From Eubacteriaceae bacterium CHKCI004 (GTDB lineage: Bacteria; Bacillota; Clostridia; Lachnospirales; Lachnospiraceae): 52,334 nt of DNA. Both the position numbers and the translations under genes were made by a program. This document shows positions 44,401 to 51,993 of this stretch, one piece after another (positions within the stretch are counted from its first letter, which is position 1; every line of letters begins with the position of its first letter). The notes beneath the pieces are model-generated. The model had not been told where the DNA came from. It ran no database searches and worked only from the letters and a program-made list of their open reading frames with translations. The stretch spans positions 1 through 52,334 of the forward strand of contig FCNR01000016.1 of the NCBI GenBank assembly GCA_900016875.1, given 5' to 3'.

Positions 44401-45176
44401 ATAATTCTTATGCTGCTTATCTTTGTGTTGTACGTGTAGGAACTATAGAAGAAAAAGTTTATTTTTATACTTATTATGAAGGTGATGCGGGAGAACATGT
44501 GCATGTATGGAACGACGGCGTCATCACCAAAGAACCAACCCAAACTGAAACAGGCATAAAAACCTACACCTGCCTGACCTGCGGAGAGACAAAAGAAGAA
44601 ATATTGGATAAATTGCCGCCTACAACGGAAGATACCAAACCATCCAACCCGACAACCGGGACCAAGCCTTCCACCCAGCCATCCCAGCAGACCCCGTCTG
44701 CTCAGCAACCACAGACTCCGTCTGCATCGGCCTCCAGCCCTGCACCGGCCATTGGCGCAACCCTTGTCTCTTCCGACAAGAAAACGGTTTACAAGGTAAC
44801 CGGAAGCAACACGGTAGAGTACAAGAAGGCTGGTTCCAATAAGGCGAAAGTGACCATCCCGTCCACAGTAACCTATCAGGGACGGAAATACCAAGTAACT
44901 TCAATTGGTACAAAAGCATTCAAGAATAACAAGAAGCTTAAAAAAGTGGTCATTCCATCTACGGTGAGAAAGATTGGTAAACAGGCGTTTATTAACTGTA
45001 AGAAGTTAAAATCCATTACCATCAAGACAAACAAGCTGAATGCCAAAGCAATCGGCAGCAAGGCGTTCAAAGGAATCAACGCCAAAGCGACCATTAAAGT
45101 GCCGAAGAAGAAACTGAAACTGTACAAAAAGATTCTCAGAGCGAAGGGCGTCAGCGCCAGTGTAAGAATCAAATAA
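41475..45176 (+). CDS. Secreted protein with about ten Ig-like repeats and C-terminal LRR_5 domain
   Basis: The function is unknown; it is probably a surface adhesin. The 1233-residue protein has a signal peptide (1 to about 36, ending RVNA). About ten diverged repeats of 90-95 residues follow (about 55-1002). Each opens with a Y-I/V-N/D-G-like segment (YIDG, YVNG, YIND), has a central YQWY-type core, and ends with a Y-x-C-x-V-S-D-G-like strand, the pattern of an immunoglobulin fold. A short HxHxW ... CLTCGE module (about 1013-1040) has a zinc-ribbon-like look. A Pro/Thr/Ser linker and a BspA-type LRR (about 1100-1210) follow, ending in a basic tail. The ATG at 41475 follows GGAGGGAG. No LPXTG motif is present. 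Confidence 0.85.
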   Translation: MRGKETLWKQTTKLPLLILFMAVFLWGGVLRVNAADAFTGEATQLPTITITPYIDNEEYTWQYLPLEIDSKHTLSVVAVASDGSTPTYVWKDKDGNPIEKESTNALEITKGIGNESYSVEVTTESGGFEFFSFFLNPEETLQVTQWIGEEQTTSVSCQPGQSVTLEVDANSTYDNNNIKYQWYAEDLGHPIKHAKESKYTLQKHNKGREIYYCEINDGNYIFVAYFEVRLKDTLSVMQYVNGSPYYEFTTMECEENEVCHLEVSATSTIEGADIKYQWSYSGLDGSHDLDGDGPTYDFKVEEGEWQVKCLIDDGNDSMSYSFRLRTENSLSGEQYINDRKGSYGRFVRGEPIEMEVRVNSSLNDTLTYQWYQGYWCDDSTIMNGEQNSSLNIEKGEDTESQYICKVSDGVFTREYRFNISSINTLRLTGYINDYVDNDDMYYFAPEEVVTLRVTANSSYENEQLEYQWCEETEEGSINLTPEDGSPNVCKVIKGEGTDYYRCLVSDGNTQGVYYFNLYEEKDGGTFICIPYIDGVRYDSGMGEEQYVYKYDCKIGQTLTLRAEVLAGGEDAISRQWEVYDDQNGWTSLGEKEETITVKIDSNSTKEYRCKVTCGNKTGELYYNLTAQDTEEPGDNGELQVISYVNGKQSSEIEGKIGEKVNLSLEVINAPENITYQWYKKEDMDTADVILKGETDTKYIHTIQKGIGSISCGIYSNGKQIYSMIFDVRVAEESQNTLTVKEYSINGQPTNKLECKPGQEVTLKVNATSTTGNDISYTWYREGGVKLGGGDSYTFSQTQYQNIYCLISDGVSDVYQWFELDIDYYDWFVSQYIDGEKTNEAIRKEGTPVKLEVKADGENADKLTYQWFNNKNNILGTESDLSVETGAKEETYKCKVSDGYQTEVYWFYLKPEGDIIVTPRINGEKADEITLDVGDTAELKVDVSGTTDGITYQWYVSKDESAFRPLGTSAVQRVIGDNSYAAYLCVVRVGTIEEKVYFYTYYEGDAGEHVHVWNDGVITKEPTQTETGIKTYTCLTCGETKEEILDKLPPTTEDTKPSNPTTGTKPSTQPSQQTPSAQQPQTPSASASSPAPAIGATLVSSDKKTVYKVTGSNTVEYKKAGSNKAKVTIPSTVTYQGRKYQVTSIGTKAFKNNKKLKKVVIPSTVRKIGKQAFINCKKLKSITIKTNKLNAKAIGSKAFKGINAKATIKVPKKKLKLYKKILRAKGVSASVRIK

Positions 45177-45500
45177 ACAAGAATCAGATAAGTAAGAAAC
45201 AAATAAACAGCAGCGCAGACCGGCGGGGATTATCTCCGCCGGTTTTTTGAATATTTTATTATCACATAAAAAATGGGATTTTTTCTATGTATAGAAGATT
45301 CATGATATAATCATTACATATTGTTGTTGATTTCTTAAAATAACATGTATTCAAAAATGAAGAGTAATCATCATTTTTTGTACATTGAAAGGCACGAAAA
45401 AACAGAAAATCCGTAGTTGGAAAACAAGATATTTTTGCTTTTTTTATTTGGAGGAAAATAGAGCAATATGATTAAGAGGTAAGGGGAAAGGAGATTTGTT
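45177..45500. other. Intergenic region with terminator and possible promoter
   Basis: No gene is seen. After the terminator (45219-45248) the sequence is AT-rich; TATAAT at 45306-45311 is a plausible -10 box, about 190 bases before the next start, without a strong -35 box. Confidence 0.5.
45219..45248 (+). terminator. Terminator after the Ig-repeat protein
   Basis: ACCGGCGGGGA and TCCGCCGGT form a GC-rich stem over a short loop, followed by T6. Confidence 0.9.
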
Positions 45501-46625
45501 ATGAAGAGGAGAGTAACGAGAAGATTCGGGGCAGTCCGCGTATTTGTGATATTAGGTTTGCTTTTGGCAGCCTTCACATTTTCTACAGCAAATGTAAAGG
45601 CTGCGCCAAAGCTTAGCAGAAAGAAAATAGTCTTAATTAAGGGGCAGAAACAACAGCTGCAAATCCGGGGGACAGCAAAAAAGATCAGGTGGCAGAGTGA
45701 AAACAAATCTGTTGTCAAGGTGAATAAAAAAGGGAAGCTTAAAGCGGTGGGAGAGGGAACGGCTAACATATATGCCAATGTAGGCAAGAAGAGCTATCGC
45801 TGCAAAGTGACCGTAGAAGCTCCGGAACTCAACGTGAAAAAGCTTGCACTTCAGCCGAAGCAGAAAGCGGTCATAAGGCTTCATGGAACAAAAGGAAAGG
45901 TACGGTTTTCTTCCAGCAATAAATCGGTCGCCGCAGTTACAGCGAAAGGCGTTATAAAAGCGAAGAAAAAAGGAAAAGCTGTAATTACCGCCAAAGTTCG
46001 AGGTGAAGAATATAAATGCAAGGTTACCGTAAAAAAGAATGTGTCCGGTGGACGTGGATCAGCTGGTAGAAAAACAGATTCTCCGGTGAATTATCCGGGA
46101 AACACACAGGAACCGGAAGAACCAAAAGGAAGCGGTTCTATTACTGGTATGGTCATGGGTCCGGATAGAATACAACCATTTTTGTCGGTAAACGATGAGA
46201 ATGCTATTGTTTTGCTCGTTCCGGCTTCCGGCGCGAAAGGTTTTACATTTACCGGAAATGATCTGAGCGCCTTTAACAATGCAGCGTATGGCACTTACGC
46301 GACAAGGGTTGATTCTGACGGGAGATATTGGATTAATAATGTGACGGAAGGAACCTATCAGCTGTTTATTATTTCCATGAAGTCCCATGGAGATATAGGT
46401 GTTTCTCCTACGATATTTCGTCAGCGCGAGGATATGACGCCTTCTTTACAGTACAATTATTACCGTTTTCCTCAGGTAATCCGTCAGTACTTCAATGAAA
46501 CTACGGCATCTCAGATTGAAAACTGGGCGATGAGCCGCACGGTAATCGGAACGAGAGTAACCATAGCAGAGGGGGTTACCACACAGTTTGGGTACGATTT
46601 TAAAGAGTATGGAAAATTTTTCTGA
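45501..46625 (+). CDS. Secreted protein with two Big_2-type domains and a C-terminal unknown domain
   Basis: The 374-residue protein has a signal peptide (1 to about 33, ending VKAA). Two Lys-rich Big_2/Ig-like modules follow (about 35-110 and 112-178); the second has SSNKSVAAVTAKGVIKAKKK, the usual Big_2 core. After a Pro/Glu linker with GSITGMVMG, a C-terminal domain of about 165 residues resembles carboxypeptidase-regulatory-like beta-sandwiches (DGRYWINNVTEGTYQLFI), then an unrecognised segment to FF. No anchor is visible. AAAGGAG is 8 bases before the ATG. Together with its neighbours it forms a run of secreted proteins with shared modules. Confidence 0.8.
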   Translation: MKRRVTRRFGAVRVFVILGLLLAAFTFSTANVKAAPKLSRKKIVLIKGQKQQLQIRGTAKKIRWQSENKSVVKVNKKGKLKAVGEGTANIYANVGKKSYRCKVTVEAPELNVKKLALQPKQKAVIRLHGTKGKVRFSSSNKSVAAVTAKGVIKAKKKGKAVITAKVRGEEYKCKVTVKKNVSGGRGSAGRKTDSPVNYPGNTQEPEEPKGSGSITGMVMGPDRIQPFLSVNDENAIVLLVPASGAKGFTFTGNDLSAFNNAAYGTYATRVDSDGRYWINNVTEGTYQLFIISMKSHGDIGVSPTIFRQREDMTPSLQYNYYRFPQVIRQYFNETTASQIENWAMSRTVIGTRVTIAEGVTTQFGYDFKEYGKFF

Positions 46626-46713
46626 AAATATTTTGTTTTCGAAGCAGTGAAATAAATATGGTAGGTTTTCTAAAAGCAGATTTTTGATACGGCGTAATGC
46701 AGGAGGTGCTTTT

Positions 46714-47787
46714 ATTAGGAGGAGAAAAAAGAAAATTTGGTTGCTATTGTTGAGTGTTTTTCTGGTTTGGGGTATGACCGGGATGCACGGAGAAAATGTA
46801 GATGCGGCCACAGAAACTATGGAGGTTTTGCTGAATTCTGAAATGACTCTTTATGATAACTTCTCTGGAAATGGGACAACTCACAAAGAGTGGTATGTTT
46901 CCGATAGCAGTAAGCTCAGCATTGTCAGAACCGGGAATGATGGGCGTTATTGTGTGATAAAAGGGATTGGTTTGGGCGATGCTACGGTCACCTGCGTTAC
47001 GACTTATACAATTAAAGTGGCGTCGCCATATGGGTTTACGTTGGAAACCAGATACCATAGAACGGTGCAGAATGTAAGCGTGGTCAGTTCCATGCCGTGG
47101 AAGTACATATATAATGAACCCCAATATAAGAATATGTCAGAGATCACGATTAAAGAGGGAGAGACACAATCTGTTAAGCTTTTTACAAGCAGCTATATCG
47201 ACTCAGGAAAAAAATCATGGAGCAGTACAGAGGATAATGTCGCGAAAGTGTTTTCCAGGCAGAATGATGGTAATGATAACTGGTGGACTATTCAGGGATT
47301 ATCCGAAGGAACAACGATACTGACATGCGAATCCAGGACTACAATCACGGATTCTTCGGAGAAGAAGAAATGGATTAATCGTACTATTTATACGATTCCG
47401 GTTATTGTACTTAAAAACGATACGCCGGTCGTTGACAGCAACGGTGAAGAAAATATTTCATCTGAAACGGGAAAACAGGCGCCCGGTCGGACAACAAAAG
47501 AAAACACGGGGAAACAACAGGACAGAAAAGCCGAGAAGAAAATCAAGAAGATCAAATTAAATACTTATAAGAAAAAGATCAAAAAGAAAAAGAAATATCG
47601 CCTGAGAGTAACGGTACTTCCAAAAAGTATCAAAAAGAAAGAAATCATATTTAAGAGTTCTAAGCCTTCTGTCGCTTCTGTCAACAAAAAGGGAGTGATA
47701 AAGGCGAAAAGAAAGGGAATAGCCAAAATTACAGTCCGTGTAAAAGGAAGCAGGAAAAAAGCGGTATGCAAAGTGATTGTTAAGTAA
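46714..47787 (+). CDS. Secreted Big_2 protein, probably initiating at ATT
   Basis: The function is unknown. The likely start is the ATT at 46714, 7 bases after a perfect AGGAGG (46701-46706). It gives M-RRRKKKIWLLLLSVFLVWG, an ideal signal peptide. The only upstream alternative, TTG at 46684, has no ribosome binding site and adds ten residues before the basic region. The 358-residue protein then has an unrecognised domain (about 40-235) with beta character, a Gln/Lys-rich linker and a C-terminal, extremely Lys-rich Big_2 domain (about 275-357) ending in VCKVIVK. No anchor motif is present. ATT starts are rare, so this is flagged. Confidence 0.72.
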   Translation: MRRRKKKIWLLLLSVFLVWGMTGMHGENVDAATETMEVLLNSEMTLYDNFSGNGTTHKEWYVSDSSKLSIVRTGNDGRYCVIKGIGLGDATVTCVTTYTIKVASPYGFTLETRYHRTVQNVSVVSSMPWKYIYNEPQYKNMSEITIKEGETQSVKLFTSSYIDSGKKSWSSTEDNVAKVFSRQNDGNDNWWTIQGLSEGTTILTCESRTTITDSSEKKKWINRTIYTIPVIVLKNDTPVVDSNGEENISSETGKQAPGRTTKENTGKQQDRKAEKKIKKIKLNTYKKKIKKKKKYRLRVTVLPKSIKKKEIIFKSSKPSVASVNKKGVIKAKRKGIAKITVRVKGSRKKAVCKVIVK

Positions 47788-47797
47788 ACAGTGGGAC

Positions 47798-47828
47798 CGG
47801 CGGGAACAGAAAATCCCGCCGGTTTTGT
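47798..47828. terminator. Terminator after the Big_2 protein
   Basis: ACCGGCGGGA and TCCCGCCGGT form a perfect GC-rich stem followed by TTTTG. Confidence 0.8.
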
Positions 47829-47911
47829 GCATGTACATTTTTCAGAAACTCATGCTGTGCCTGATATGTTCCCGGACAGACAGTGTGCTTGTTGGCTTCA
47901 CAATCAACTAT

Positions 47912-48490
47912 TTAGTGAATCATCAATTTTTCGCAGCTCATCACCGCCCCGCAGATAAATTCCGCCAGTGTATTCACCACAAAAAGTCTCGTGTAAGGCA
48001 GGTCGGCGGCGCAGTGCTCCGAAGCCTCGCCGATGATGCCCGTCAGAGACAGATTGCCCACCGGCGGCAGCGGCCGGCGGATGCCCTGACCCGGATATAT
48101 GGGTGAGTAAGAAAATGAAATGCAGCCTATTTTATCTGCCGGCCCTACGGCGGCGTCGATGACCAGCAGAAAAGGACGTGAATAATGACGGCGGATAGAA
48201 GCGAGGGTCGCGGAAAGGTTGACGGCATGAACAGGATGCTGCAGTGTACCGCAGACCGGATGAGTGTAGCCGCGTTCCCGGAGCTTGGTGCCCACCAGAG
48301 GCCCCAGACAGTCGCCGGTGATTTTGTCTGTGCCGATACAGAGAGCGATCAATGTATCGTCGTCTTTTTTTCGGAGATTGATTGCCTGTGCCAGTTCCTT
48401 CGCCATAAGAAGTTCCTGAACAGGCTTTGCGCCATGCGGCGTGTCAGGTATAAAATACCGGGCTTCTGGCTGCTTTCTTTGGAATATCAT
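47912..48490 (-). CDS. yyaC: Sporulation protein YyaC family
   Basis: YyaC-like proteins belong to a fold related to hydrogenase-maturation and germination proteases (GPR/HybD-like) and are found in spore formers; the role is not settled. The 192-residue protein has CIGTDKITGDCLGPLVG (about 53-69), where the Asp/Gly pattern is the family signature, then GTLQHPVHA, the DAAVG strand near residue 117 and GIIGEAS near 150. It is good evidence that the organism sporulates. It is monocistronic and divergent from the LysM gene. The 5' boundary is taken at the first ATG, preceded by AAGGAG. Confidence 0.85.
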   Translation of the reverse strand: MIFQRKQPEARYFIPDTPHGAKPVQELLMAKELAQAINLRKKDDDTLIALCIGTDKITGDCLGPLVGTKLRERGYTHPVCGTLQHPVHAVNLSATLASIRRHYSRPFLLVIDAAVGPADKIGCISFSYSPIYPGQGIRRPLPPVGNLSLTGIIGEASEHCAADLPYTRLFVVNTLAEFICGAVMSCEKLMIH

Positions 48491-48741
48491 GACACTTTCT
48501 CCTTCCCTACTGTTTTTCTTATGTATTTTTGACGTGCCGGAGAGGATTTAAACAATATTTTGCGTAAAAATGAAAGAAAAATACGAAACCTTTCGACAGG
48601 AAACGGAGGGGAAAGCAAAAAGGACATGCTATGATGAATCCACAAAAATATCAAACTGGAAACAGTTCCTGTATCTGTTGACGACAAAAGACCGACGGGG
48701 CAGGACTATTTATAAATTATTAGCAGAAAGGCGGAAAAATC

Positions 48742-50094
48742 ATGGCAAATGAACAGAATATCCAAAAAAATCCGGAGCAGCAGACAAGAATACTGCCTAA
48801 GAATTTCAGACAGATTGGCGAACCGGGAACAAAAAAAATCTATATGGAAGATTATGTGTATACATATTTAAATAAATTAGCGCAGCCGGGAAATTTGTAT
48901 GCAAGAGGAGCCATTTTATTTGGAAATACCTATCAGACGTCGGCGGGACTCTGTCTGTTTATCAGCGGAGCGGCGGCATGTCAGAATTTTGAATTTGATC
49001 TGGAAGAGAGCGTGTTCACGGAGGAGAACTGGAGCGAGATTTATCGCATCCGCGATACATTTTTTCCGAATATGGAGATTGCGGGGTGGTTTTTGTCGCG
49101 CATGGGATTTTCCGTGGAGCTTAATGATAAAATTATCCGGACGCATATGGATAATTTCAGCGGAGAAAATAAGGTGCTTTACATGATAGATGCTTTAGAA
49201 AATGAAGATGCATTTTATCAGTTTGAGAACTATTCTCTCAAAAAACAGAGAGGATATTACATTTACTATGAAACGAACAAAGAAATGAAAAATTATATGC
49301 TGGCAGAGGGTGAACTGGAACATAATCCGGAAGATAAAAGAAAATCAGCTACTATATTGAGAGATTCTTCTGTGGTTAAAAATTATAAAAAGGCAATGAA
49401 GCAGAAAAAATCTCTCCGAAAGAAGACCTCTCCTAAGTTTGGTCCGGCATCTCTGGCTGGTGTGTTGGTGATGGTTATGGTGCTGTTCTACGGTGTGCGT
49501 TCCGTGCAGCAGTTCCGCCAGGAGGAAAATGCGGAGGCGGTATTCCAGCAGCAGACTCTGGACAATCAGAGGGCAGAGAAGGATACCACGGCGTTGAGTG
49601 AGGACAGCGAGGAAGCGGATACCACGGAATCAGTGCTGAGATCAGCCGGGAATGATGCGCTGAACGATTCCACGGAGTCTTCTGGTAATACCGGTCAGAC
49701 AGATGGCTTTGCCTATGACAGTACCGGCAGTAGCGATCGGACCGGCAGTTCTTCCTATGACAGCAGCCGAACGGCAGGCAGCAGCGCCGGCCGAACTATA
49801 GCGGGAAGTTCGGAAGATGCATCGATTGGCTCGTCGGAAACCACAGAAGCAGCAGAAACCACGGAAGCAAGCGCAGATATTTTTACGCAGGAAGAACCGG
49901 ACGATGTGACGGAATCCTGGAGCTATATAGGCAATCAATATACGGTGCAGCGGGGGGATACGCTGGCGGGAATATCTATGAAAATATACCAGTCCTATGA
50001 TTACATTGACGCTTTGGCGGAAGCTAACCAGATAGCCAATCTTGATGAAATCTACCCGGGACAGGTGCTGAACATTCCGCCCATGGAAGATTGA
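48742..50094 (+). CDS. Membrane-anchored LysM protein with MPN/JAB-like N-terminal domain
   Basis: The protein probably binds peptidoglycan at the outer membrane face. In the 450-residue protein, residues about 20-195 form a compact domain with VYTYL, ARGAILFG and AGWFLSRMGF, then H-x-DNFSG near residue 136, and MIDALENEDAFYQFEN. I think this resembles an MPN/JAB fold, without the complete catalytic set. A membrane helix (about 232-252) follows, then a 150-residue Ser/Thr/Glu-rich linker, and a C-terminal LysM domain (about 398-446) with YTVQRGDTLAGIS. The topology is N-in, C-out. AAAGGCGG precedes the ATG. It is followed by the DUF5711 gene, with 190 bases between. Confidence 0.78.
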   Translation: MANEQNIQKNPEQQTRILPKNFRQIGEPGTKKIYMEDYVYTYLNKLAQPGNLYARGAILFGNTYQTSAGLCLFISGAAACQNFEFDLEESVFTEENWSEIYRIRDTFFPNMEIAGWFLSRMGFSVELNDKIIRTHMDNFSGENKVLYMIDALENEDAFYQFENYSLKKQRGYYIYYETNKEMKNYMLAEGELEHNPEDKRKSATILRDSSVVKNYKKAMKQKKSLRKKTSPKFGPASLAGVLVMVMVLFYGVRSVQQFRQEENAEAVFQQQTLDNQRAEKDTTALSEDSEEADTTESVLRSAGNDALNDSTESSGNTGQTDGFAYDSTGSSDRTGSSSYDSSRTAGSSAGRTIAGSSEDASIGSSETTEAAETTEASADIFTQEEPDDVTESWSYIGNQYTVQRGDTLAGISMKIYQSYDYIDALAEANQIANLDEIYPGQVLNIPPMED

Positions 50095-50121
50095 TCCAGG
50101 TATAGTCTTGGGGGAGAGTCA

Positions 50122-50148
50122 GCAAATGTATGTTCCTAGTACATTTGC
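50122..50148. promoter_or_regulatory. Perfect hairpin in the LysM-DUF5711 spacer
   Basis: GCAAATGTA (50122-50130) pairs with TACATTTGC (50140-50148) over a 9-base loop. No T-tract follows, so it is not a classical terminator; it lies about 30 bases before the -35 box of the next gene and could be an operator. Confidence 0.45.
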
Positions 50149-50176
50149 AGGAAATGTTCCGGGAAAATGATTCGAG

Positions 50177-50205
50177 TTGACGAAAAACTGAATGCAGTGT
50201 ACACT
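50177..50205 (+). promoter_or_regulatory. Promoter of the DUF5711 gene
   Basis: TTGACG (50177-50182) and TACACT (50200-50205) are 17 bases apart; the start codon is about 80 bases downstream. Confidence 0.6.
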
Positions 50206-50284
50206 AACTCTATCACTAAAAAAGCGATAATACCATAAAATAAAAGAAGCACAACTGTGACAAACAGGTAAAGAGAGTGGACAT

Positions 50285-51523
50285 ATGGCAAAAAATATTT
50301 ATAATTTTGAAATTTTCACCAACAAAAAAGATCAGCTTCGGAAAATACATAAAAAGCAGCGGCAGAAAGAATGGGCAAAAAGGATTTTTATCATCGTTAT
50401 CATCCTTTTCGCAGTGCTAATACTATATATGCTGAATAACAGCCGCTGTGAATACTATATATATAAAGAAGAAACACAGACGGAGAATAATGACAACGTA
50501 AAATATGAAACCTTTGCTAATGGATATATTAAATATGGTCAAAATGGCATCGAATATCAGAGAAGCTTTGATGTGGCGGAATGGAATATACCGGTCTCTT
50601 TCCAGAATCCGTTTCTTGTAAAAGCGGAACCTTATGTGTTGCTGGCGGATAAAGGAGGCAATACCCTGATGCTTTTTGATGTAAACGGCAAGGTGAGGGA
50701 TTTTACCGTCAGGTATCCGGTAGTACAGGCCAGTGTTTCTGAGCAGGGAACAGTGGAAGTGATTTTACAGGGAGAGGGAAGTAATTTCATTCAGGTATAT
50801 GATATAGAAGGCAATCTCGTATCAGATATGCGTTCTTCTGTGGATGAAACAGGATATCCGCTGACTGCGGCGATTTCTCCTGACGGCACAAAACTTGTGG
50901 TCAGTTATCTTGCCATTGATGGAATGAGTTCTAAGACCACGGTGGCCTTCTATGATCTCAGCCGACAGCTTCAAACAGACGGCGTAAGCCTTACAGGAGG
51001 ATTTGATTATGAAGATTTTCTGATAGCAAGACTGCATTTTGTGGATAATAATACAATGGTTGCTTTTGGAGAATCGGCGACATATTATTACAATATTTCG
51101 GGGGAACCGGAAGTAAAAAAGGAAGTTACTTTTGAGCAGAGTATAGAGAGCATCTTTATCGGAGAGGATTACATAGGATATGTGCTGGATAATTCTGAGA
51201 ACCCGGATGAGGGCAGATACAGAATTTGTCTCTATAACAAATCTGGCAGCAAGAAGCTTGATACGGATCTTGATATGAATTATGACTCTATAGAGATGCG
51301 GGGAAATGAGATTATCGCCGTTCAGAACAATGAATGTACCATTCTTAATGCCGGAGGAAAGATTCTGTTCCAGGAGGAGCTGGATGGAAATGCTATTGAA
51401 GAGATTCTCCCTGTGAGAGGATGGAGAACCTATCAGGTAGTATTCCAGGATAAGATAGTGAAAATGCAGCTTCGCTTCTGGGGCAGCGGCGCAGAAAATG
51501 AACAGGGAGAATCTCAGGAATGA
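50285..51523 (+). CDS. DUF5711 family membrane-anchored protein
   Basis: The function is unknown. The 412-residue protein has a basic N-terminal tail, a membrane helix (about 36-55) and a large extracytoplasmic domain of repeated beta-strand units (for example LLADKGGNTLMLFDVNGK, AISPDGTKLVVSYL, DDSIEMRGNEIIAVQNNE-type blades) that reads as a beta-propeller. No catalytic residues are evident. The family is common in Lachnospiraceae, often beside LysM proteins as here. AGAGAG lies before the ATG. Its terminator overlaps the end of the coding frame. A partner role in cell-envelope assembly is inferred from context only. Confidence 0.8.
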   Translation: MAKNIYNFEIFTNKKDQLRKIHKKQRQKEWAKRIFIIVIILFAVLILYMLNNSRCEYYIYKEETQTENNDNVKYETFANGYIKYGQNGIEYQRSFDVAEWNIPVSFQNPFLVKAEPYVLLADKGGNTLMLFDVNGKVRDFTVRYPVVQASVSEQGTVEVILQGEGSNFIQVYDIEGNLVSDMRSSVDETGYPLTAAISPDGTKLVVSYLAIDGMSSKTTVAFYDLSRQLQTDGVSLTGGFDYEDFLIARLHFVDNNTMVAFGESATYYYNISGEPEVKKEVTFEQSIESIFIGEDYIGYVLDNSENPDEGRYRICLYNKSGSKKLDTDLDMNYDSIEMRGNEIIAVQNNECTILNAGGKILFQEELDGNAIEEILPVRGWRTYQVVFQDKIVKMQLRFWGSGAENEQGESQE

Positions 51524-51536
51524 GGTTCTCCTTTTT
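51504..51536 (+). terminator. Terminator overlapping the DUF5711 stop
   Basis: GGAGAA-CTCA pairs with TGAG-TTCTCC over GGAA, each arm with one mismatch, followed by TTTTTATA. The TGA stop codon lies within the stem. Confidence 0.75.
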
Positions 51537-51620
51537 ATATACAAGAAAGTTCCGTTTGAGGAACACTTTGCTGTATTCTGCGTGCCTGAAAAAATAATTC
51601 AAAAAAACTGAAAAAAGTGC

Positions 51621-51649
51621 TTGACGATATAAAAACACTGTGGTAATAT
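51621..51649 (+). promoter_or_regulatory. rRNA promoter P1
   Basis: TTGACG (51621-51626) and TAATAT (51644-51649), exactly 17 bases apart, with an A-rich tract upstream. Confidence 0.8.
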
Positions 51650-51757
51650 AGTTTTCGTTGCGCAGGACGCCAATCTTAAGAAAAAAGAAATGATTTCTTA
51701 AGAAGTAAAATTGAAGTTGAGAACGTAAAAAACTTTTAAAAAAGAAGAAAAAAGTTC

Positions 51758-51786
51758 TTGACAAACGAAAGCGACTGTGATAAACT
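51758..51786 (+). promoter_or_regulatory. rRNA promoter P2
   Basis: TTGACA (51758-51763) and TAAACT (51781-51786), exactly 17 bases apart, preceded by an A-tract that may act as an UP element. Tandem P1-P2 spacing is about 137 bases. Confidence 0.85.
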
Positions 51787-51993
51787 TAAAAAGCTTTCGC
51801 ACTGAAAGCAAACAGCAAGTTGATAACTGAATAACAAAACAACCTCGAACGTTCAATTCAATTGAGTATTCGGATCCTGAAGCGAGTGATGTCAGCAAGA
51901 GGGATCCATGGAAGAGAACGAAGTTCGAACCTAAACAACAGTAATGAGCAGTTTAAGGACCAGTGGTTCTTGAGACTGGGGAGACATCTTATA

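Larger units (their letters stand above)
51524..51993. other. rRNA promoter and leader region
   Basis: No coding gene. It holds the tandem promoters and the rRNA leader; an inverted repeat TCTTAAGAAA/TTTCTTAAGA (about 51674-51702) and a GCTTTC/GAAAGC hairpin (about 51793-51809) lie within it. GGATCC appears twice (51873-51878 and 51902-51907) and may be part of a processing stem. Confidence 0.6.

Noticed and set aside
48570-48752. A 60-residue frame just before the LysM gene
   Set aside because: It lacks a ribosome binding site, overlaps the LysM start by 11 bases, and has no family resemblance; the LysM gene start with its own site is preferred.
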